Part shown: positions 5,097 through 7,666 of the stretch, one piece after another
Numbering within the stretch: position 1 is the first letter of the stretch
How the letters are laid out: each line of letters begins with the position of its first letter
Origin: an uncultured bacterium
Lineage (GTDB): Bacteria > Planctomycetota > Phycisphaerae > Phycisphaerales > UBA1924
Assembly (NCBI GenBank): GCA_938003595.1
Contig: CALKYH010000197.1
Location: forward strand, 1-7,666
Direction: 5' to 3'
Length of the DNA stretch: 7,666 nucleotides
The notes under the pieces: generated by a model
Database searches by the model: none
Seen by the model: the letters and a program-made list of their open reading frames with translations, nothing else
Told to the model about the DNA's origin: nothing
Program-made: the position numbers and the translations under genes

Positions 5097-6194
5097 ATGA
5101 AGCTTGACGACTATCGCACGCTGGGGCGGTCGGGCCTGCGGGTCTCGCCGCTGTGTCTGGGGACGATGACCTTCGGCGAGGACTGGGGGTGGGGGTCGTC
5201 GGTGGCGGACTCGGTGCGGATCATGGACGCGTACTTCGAGGCGGGGGGCAACTTCCTCGATACGGCGAACATCTACACCAAGGGGCACTCCGAGAAGATC
5301 ATCGGGGACCACATCGGGCACGACCCCCGGAAGAGAGAGCGCGCGGTCATCGCGACGAAGTTCTTCGGGGGGCTGCGGACGGGGGATCCGAACTGCGGCG
5401 GGGCGGGGCGGAAGGCGGTCATGAACGCGTGCGAGCACTCGCTGCGCCGGCTGCGGACGGAGTACATCGACCTGTACTGGATGCACTGCTGGGACCCGCA
5501 CACGCCGATCGACGAGACGATGCGGGCGCTGGACGACCTGGTGCGGGCGGGGAAGGTGCTGCACATCGGGTTCAGCGACACGCCGGCGTGGAAGGCCGTG
5601 CAGGCGCAGTACGAGGCGATCTTCCGGTCGTGGACGCCGAGCGTGGCGCTGCAGATCGAGTACTCGCTGCTGGAGCGGACGGTGGAGGGGGACCTGATGC
5701 CGATGGCGCGGGAGCTGGGGATGGGGGTGACGCCGTGGTCGCCGCTGCGGGGCGGGGTGTTGAGCGGGAAGTATGGCCGCGGAAGCACGGCTGCGGACGC
5801 GAAGCGGGGCGAGTGGGTGGCGAAGAACTTCAACGAGAAGGTGTTTGACCTTGTGGACCTGCTCAAGGGGATCGCGGCGGGGCACCGGGCGGGCGGCGAG
5901 CCGGCGACGGCGGCGCATGTGGCGCTGGCGTGGCTGCGCAAGAAGCCGGGCGTGAGCTCGATCATCATCGGGGCGACGACGCTGGAGCAGCTGCACGCGA
6001 ACATCGGGTCGCTGGCGGTGGAGCTGACGGACGCGGAGATGAAGCGGCTGGACGAGGCGACGGCGCCGGCGCTGGCGTTCCCGCACGAGTTTGTGCAGCG
6101 GGCCAAGCAGAACCAGCAGGCGGGCACGAGCGTGAACGGGGAACGGTTCGAGCCGTGGGGCCTGGCGCCGAAGAACGACGCGGAGCGGCATTGA
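5097..6194 (+). CDS. aldo/keto reductase family oxidoreductase
   Basis: The product is 365 aa. It is a soluble NADPH-dependent carbonyl reductase of the AKR (beta/alpha)8-barrel family. The catalytic tetrad is visible: D55 and Y60 in FLDTANIY, K88 in ATKFF, H130 in DLYWMH. The N-terminal hairpin LGRSGLRVSPLCLGTMTFG (9-27) is characteristic. SPLRGGVLSGKYG (215-227) and the cofactor-phosphate segment IIIGATTLEQLHANIGSL (289-306) follow. It ends with an extension (about 328-365) longer than in minimal members. The ATG at 5097 is chosen because family similarity begins at MKLDDYRTLGRSGL; the same frame is open much further upstream only because of the repeat arrays. The substrate cannot be told from sequence. 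A thioredoxin-fold gene follows after 52 nt that hold a second predicted promoter. Confidence 0.95.
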   Translation: MKLDDYRTLGRSGLRVSPLCLGTMTFGEDWGWGSSVADSVRIMDAYFEAGGNFLDTANIYTKGHSEKIIGDHIGHDPRKRERAVIATKFFGGLRTGDPNCGGAGRKAVMNACEHSLRRLRTEYIDLYWMHCWDPHTPIDETMRALDDLVRAGKVLHIGFSDTPAWKAVQAQYEAIFRSWTPSVALQIEYSLLERTVEGDLMPMARELGMGVTPWSPLRGGVLSGKYGRGSTAADAKRGEWVAKNFNEKVFDLVDLLKGIAAGHRAGGEPATAAHVALAWLRKKPGVSSIIIGATTLEQLHANIGSLAVELTDAEMKRLDEATAPALAFPHEFVQRAKQNQQAGTSVNGERFEPWGLAPKNDAERH

Positions 6195-6211
6195 TGGAGG
6201 CGCCGGCGCCG

Positions 6212-6240
6212 GTGACTTCCGGTGGCGGGGGCCGTATGGT
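6212..6240 (+). promoter_or_regulatory. predicted promoter for leaderless thioredoxin-fold gene mRNA
   Basis: GTGACT (6212-6217, 4 of 6 matches to TTGACA), a 17-bp spacer, then TATGGT (6235-6240), which ends 6 nt before ATG 6247. This spacing places transcription start at the first base of the start codon. GGGCC (6229-6233) and GGCCC (6242-6246) flank the hexamer as an inverted repeat. No Shine-Dalgarno is present. Confidence 0.6.
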
Positions 6241-6246
6241 TGGCCC

Positions 6247-6816
6247 ATGCTGAGCGCCGAGTTTCTGAAGCGTCATTTCGAGCAGGGCCTGTCGTTCGCG
6301 CGGTATGTCGAGAAGGGCACGGCGGACCAGATCGGGCGGTGGGGCTCGGTGCACGAGCGGGTGCGCCTGACGGAGGCGCAGCGCGCGCTGGTGCGGGGGT
6401 TCACGCGGGAGGTGAAGGTCCTGGCGACCTCGGGGATCTGGTGCGGGGACTGCTCGGCGCAGTGCCCGATGCTGGCGCGGATCGCGGACGAGAACGCGAA
6501 GATCGACCTGCGGTTCGTGGACCGCGACGAGCACATCGAGCTGAGCGAGCGCGTGAAGATCAACCAGGGGCTGCGGGTGCCGACGGTGATCTTCATGGCG
6601 GAGGACTTTGAGTTCGTGGGGATGCTGGGGGACCGGACGCTGTCTCGGTACCGGGCGGTGGCGGCGAAGCAGCTGGGGGCGGCGTGCCCGCTGCCGGGGG
6701 CGCCGATGCCGGAGGACGAGATCGCCGCGACGCTGCAGGACTGGGTGGATGAGTTCGAGCGGGTGGAGCTGCTGCTGCGGCTCTCGCCCCGGCTGCGGCA
6801 GAGGCACGGGGACTGA
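6247..6816 (+). CDS. thioredoxin-family protein (Thioredoxin_9-like, WCGDC)
   Basis: The product is 189 aa. The core runs from about residue 50 to 145. VLATSGIWCGDCSAQCPML holds the redox motif C66-G-D-C69 with a further Cys at C73. FVDRD (90-94) is a strand-turn feature, and VPT at 111-113 carries the cis-proline P112 opposite the active site. WCGDC rather than WCGPC is typical of the small bacterial thioredoxin_9 group. The N-terminal 45 residues are helical-looking and there is no signal peptide, so it is probably a cytoplasmic disulfide reductase or isomerase. C147 is an additional Cys. The C-terminus (170-189) is charged and helical. Its stop codon overlaps the ATG of the ATP-grasp gene by one base (TGATG), so the two are probably translationally coupled. 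Its physiological partner is unknown. Confidence 0.9.
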   Translation: MLSAEFLKRHFEQGLSFARYVEKGTADQIGRWGSVHERVRLTEAQRALVRGFTREVKVLATSGIWCGDCSAQCPMLARIADENAKIDLRFVDRDEHIELSERVKINQGLRVPTVIFMAEDFEFVGMLGDRTLSRYRAVAAKQLGAACPLPGAPMPEDEIAATLQDWVDEFERVELLLRLSPRLRQRHGD

Positions 6817-7666
6817 TGGCCAGGCGTGTGGCCCTGGCGACGAGCGCGGCGCTGCCGGAGCTGATCGCGGACGAGGGGCCGCTGCGCGAGGCGCTGCGCG
6901 CCATGGGCGCAGAGGCGGTCCCGGCGGTGTGGACGGACGAGGCAATGGACTGGGGCGCGTTCGACGCGTGCCTGGTGCGGACGCCGTGGGACTACACGAC
7001 CAAGAGAGACGCCTTCCTGCGATGGGCCGAGCGCGTGGGGCGGGCGACGGCGATGTTCAACGGGGCCTCGACGCTGCGCTGGAACACGGACAAGCGGTAC
7101 CTGCACGGGCTCGAGCGCGAGGGCGTGCGGATCGTGCCGTTCGAGATTGTCGAGCGCGGCGGGGCGATGGCGCTGGGCGCGGTTCTGGCGGATCGCGGGT
7201 GGGATCGGGCGGTGGTCAAGCCGGTGATCGGCGCGACGGCGCGCCGGCAGATCCGCGTGGACGCCACCGATGCGCGGGACCTGGCGGCGGCGCAGGCGCA
7301 CCTGGACGGGGCCTTGCTCGAAGAGGACATGATCGTGCAGCCGTATGTCCCCAGCGTGACGGAGGAGGGGGAGGCGTCGCTGGTGTCGTTCGGCGGGGCG
7401 TTCTCGCACGCGCTGCGGAAGCGGCCCAAGCGCGGGGACTACCGCGTGCAGATGGACTGGGGCGGGACCTACGAGCGGCTGACGGCGAGCGCCGCGCAGC
7501 GGGCGCTGGCGGACCAGACGCTGGGCGCGGTGGCGGCGGCGATGCGCGCGGCGGGGGAGCCGCCGGAGGAGGAGCCGCTGCTCTATGCGCGGGTGGACCT
7601 GCTGGAGTGGGAGGGGGCGCCGGCGGTGATCGAGCTGGAGGTGGTGGAGCCGCAGCTGTTCTTCAC
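6816..7666 (+). CDS. ATP-grasp ligase, RimK/DcsG-like, truncated at window end
   Basis: Only the first 283 codons are present; the frame is open at the edge. Recognisable segments: RTPWDY (55-60), FNGASTLRWNTDKRYL (81-96), AVVKPVIGATARRQ (132-145, ATP-binding K135), IVQPYV (173-178), GEASLVSFGGAFSHALRKRPK (185-205), YARVDLL (257-263, metal-binding D261) and IELEVVEPQLFF (272-283, metal-binding Glu). This is the pattern of a widespread group of RimK/glutathione-synthetase-like ATP-grasp proteins. The characterised relative I recall is DcsG of D-cycloserine biosynthesis. Such enzymes join a carboxylate to an amine or other nucleophile through an acyl-phosphate. Only a few residues are probably missing, since relatives end soon after ELEVVEP. 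The start overlaps the preceding stop, which supports an operon with the thioredoxin-fold gene. The actual substrate is unknown. Confidence 0.9.
   Translation, partial: MARRVALATSAALPELIADEGPLREALRAMGAEAVPAVWTDEAMDWGAFDACLVRTPWDYTTKRDAFLRWAERVGRATAMFNGASTLRWNTDKRYLHGLEREGVRIVPFEIVERGGAMALGAVLADRGWDRAVVKPVIGATARRQIRVDATDARDLAAAQAHLDGALLEEDMIVQPYVPSVTEEGEASLVSFGGAFSHALRKRPKRGDYRVQMDWGGTYERLTASAAQRALADQTLGAVAAAMRAAGEPPEEEPLLYARVDLLEWEGAPAVIELEVVEPQLFF

Noticed and set aside
5086..5100. Mini-ORF MVGV overlapping the reductase start, and a similar MVGPC at 6236-6253 before the thioredoxin gene
   Set aside because: Both ATGs lie inside the TATGGT hexamers, have no ribosome binding site, and are better explained as promoter sequence. 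If transcription starts at the gene ATG they are not even transcribed.
4566..6248. 560-aa minus-strand frame opposite the sigma/reductase region
   Set aside because: Arg/Pro/His-rich composition typical of an antisense shadow; it spans the reductase, whose catalytic residues are intact.
1..7666. CRISPR array, tRNA, rRNA, insertion sequence or phage genes
   Set aside because: No regularly spaced repeats of suitable length, no tRNA-like cloverleaf or TTCGA arm in context, and no transposase or integrase motif in any frame examined.

Overview
The window is a very GC-rich chromosomal fragment. It most likely comes from a planctomycete, probably the Phycisphaerae lineage. This placement is inferred from gene content: a Hanks-type Ser/Thr kinase divergent from an ECF-like sigma factor, a DUF4394-type secreted protein with a PAPG...RRRR C-terminal sorting tail, and dispersed repeats of the ACGCAGAGG type. 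No rRNA or marker gene is present to prove it. The + strand is G-rich everywhere, including across the minus-strand kinase gene, so it is probably the leading replication strand.

Layout. (1) Positions 58-2151, minus strand: a membrane-anchored Ser/Thr kinase with a large C-terminal extracytoplasmic domain. (2) Positions 2307-3035, plus strand: a divergent ECF-like sigma factor of the kinase-associated planctomycete type, sharing an approximately 155-nt intergenic region with the kinase. (3) Positions 3156-4034: a secreted DUF4394-like protein with signal peptide and CTERM-like tail, followed by two consecutive intrinsic terminators (4033-4062 and 4064-4101). (4) Positions 4324-4875: a second, conventional ECF sigma factor, preceded by a doubtful 64-codon reading frame with a strong ribosome binding site, and followed by two arrays of 9-nt repeats where an anti-sigma gene might be expected. 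(5) Positions 5097-7666: an aldo/keto reductase, a small thioredoxin-fold protein with a WCGDC motif, and a RimK/DcsG-like ATP-grasp ligase that runs off the window. The last two overlap by one nucleotide.

How the parts may work together. The kinase and first sigma factor probably form one signalling unit: the kinase senses outside the cytoplasmic membrane and acts on the sigma factor or its partners. The sigma factor has lost most of the acidic DAED residues of region 2.2, as in the phosphorylation-activated EcfP type. The second sigma factor keeps those residues and looks like an ordinary ECF factor, but has no anti-sigma gene beside it. The reductase, thioredoxin and ATP-grasp genes form a redox/ligase cluster of unknown substrate.

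The most striking regulatory signal is that the reductase and thioredoxin genes each carry the hexamer TATGGT exactly 6 nt before their ATG, with a GAC-containing -35-like element 16-17 nt further upstream and no usable Shine-Dalgarno sequence. This geometry predicts leaderless transcripts starting at the A of the ATG. The two sigma genes and the DUF4394 gene instead have good Shine-Dalgarno sequences.
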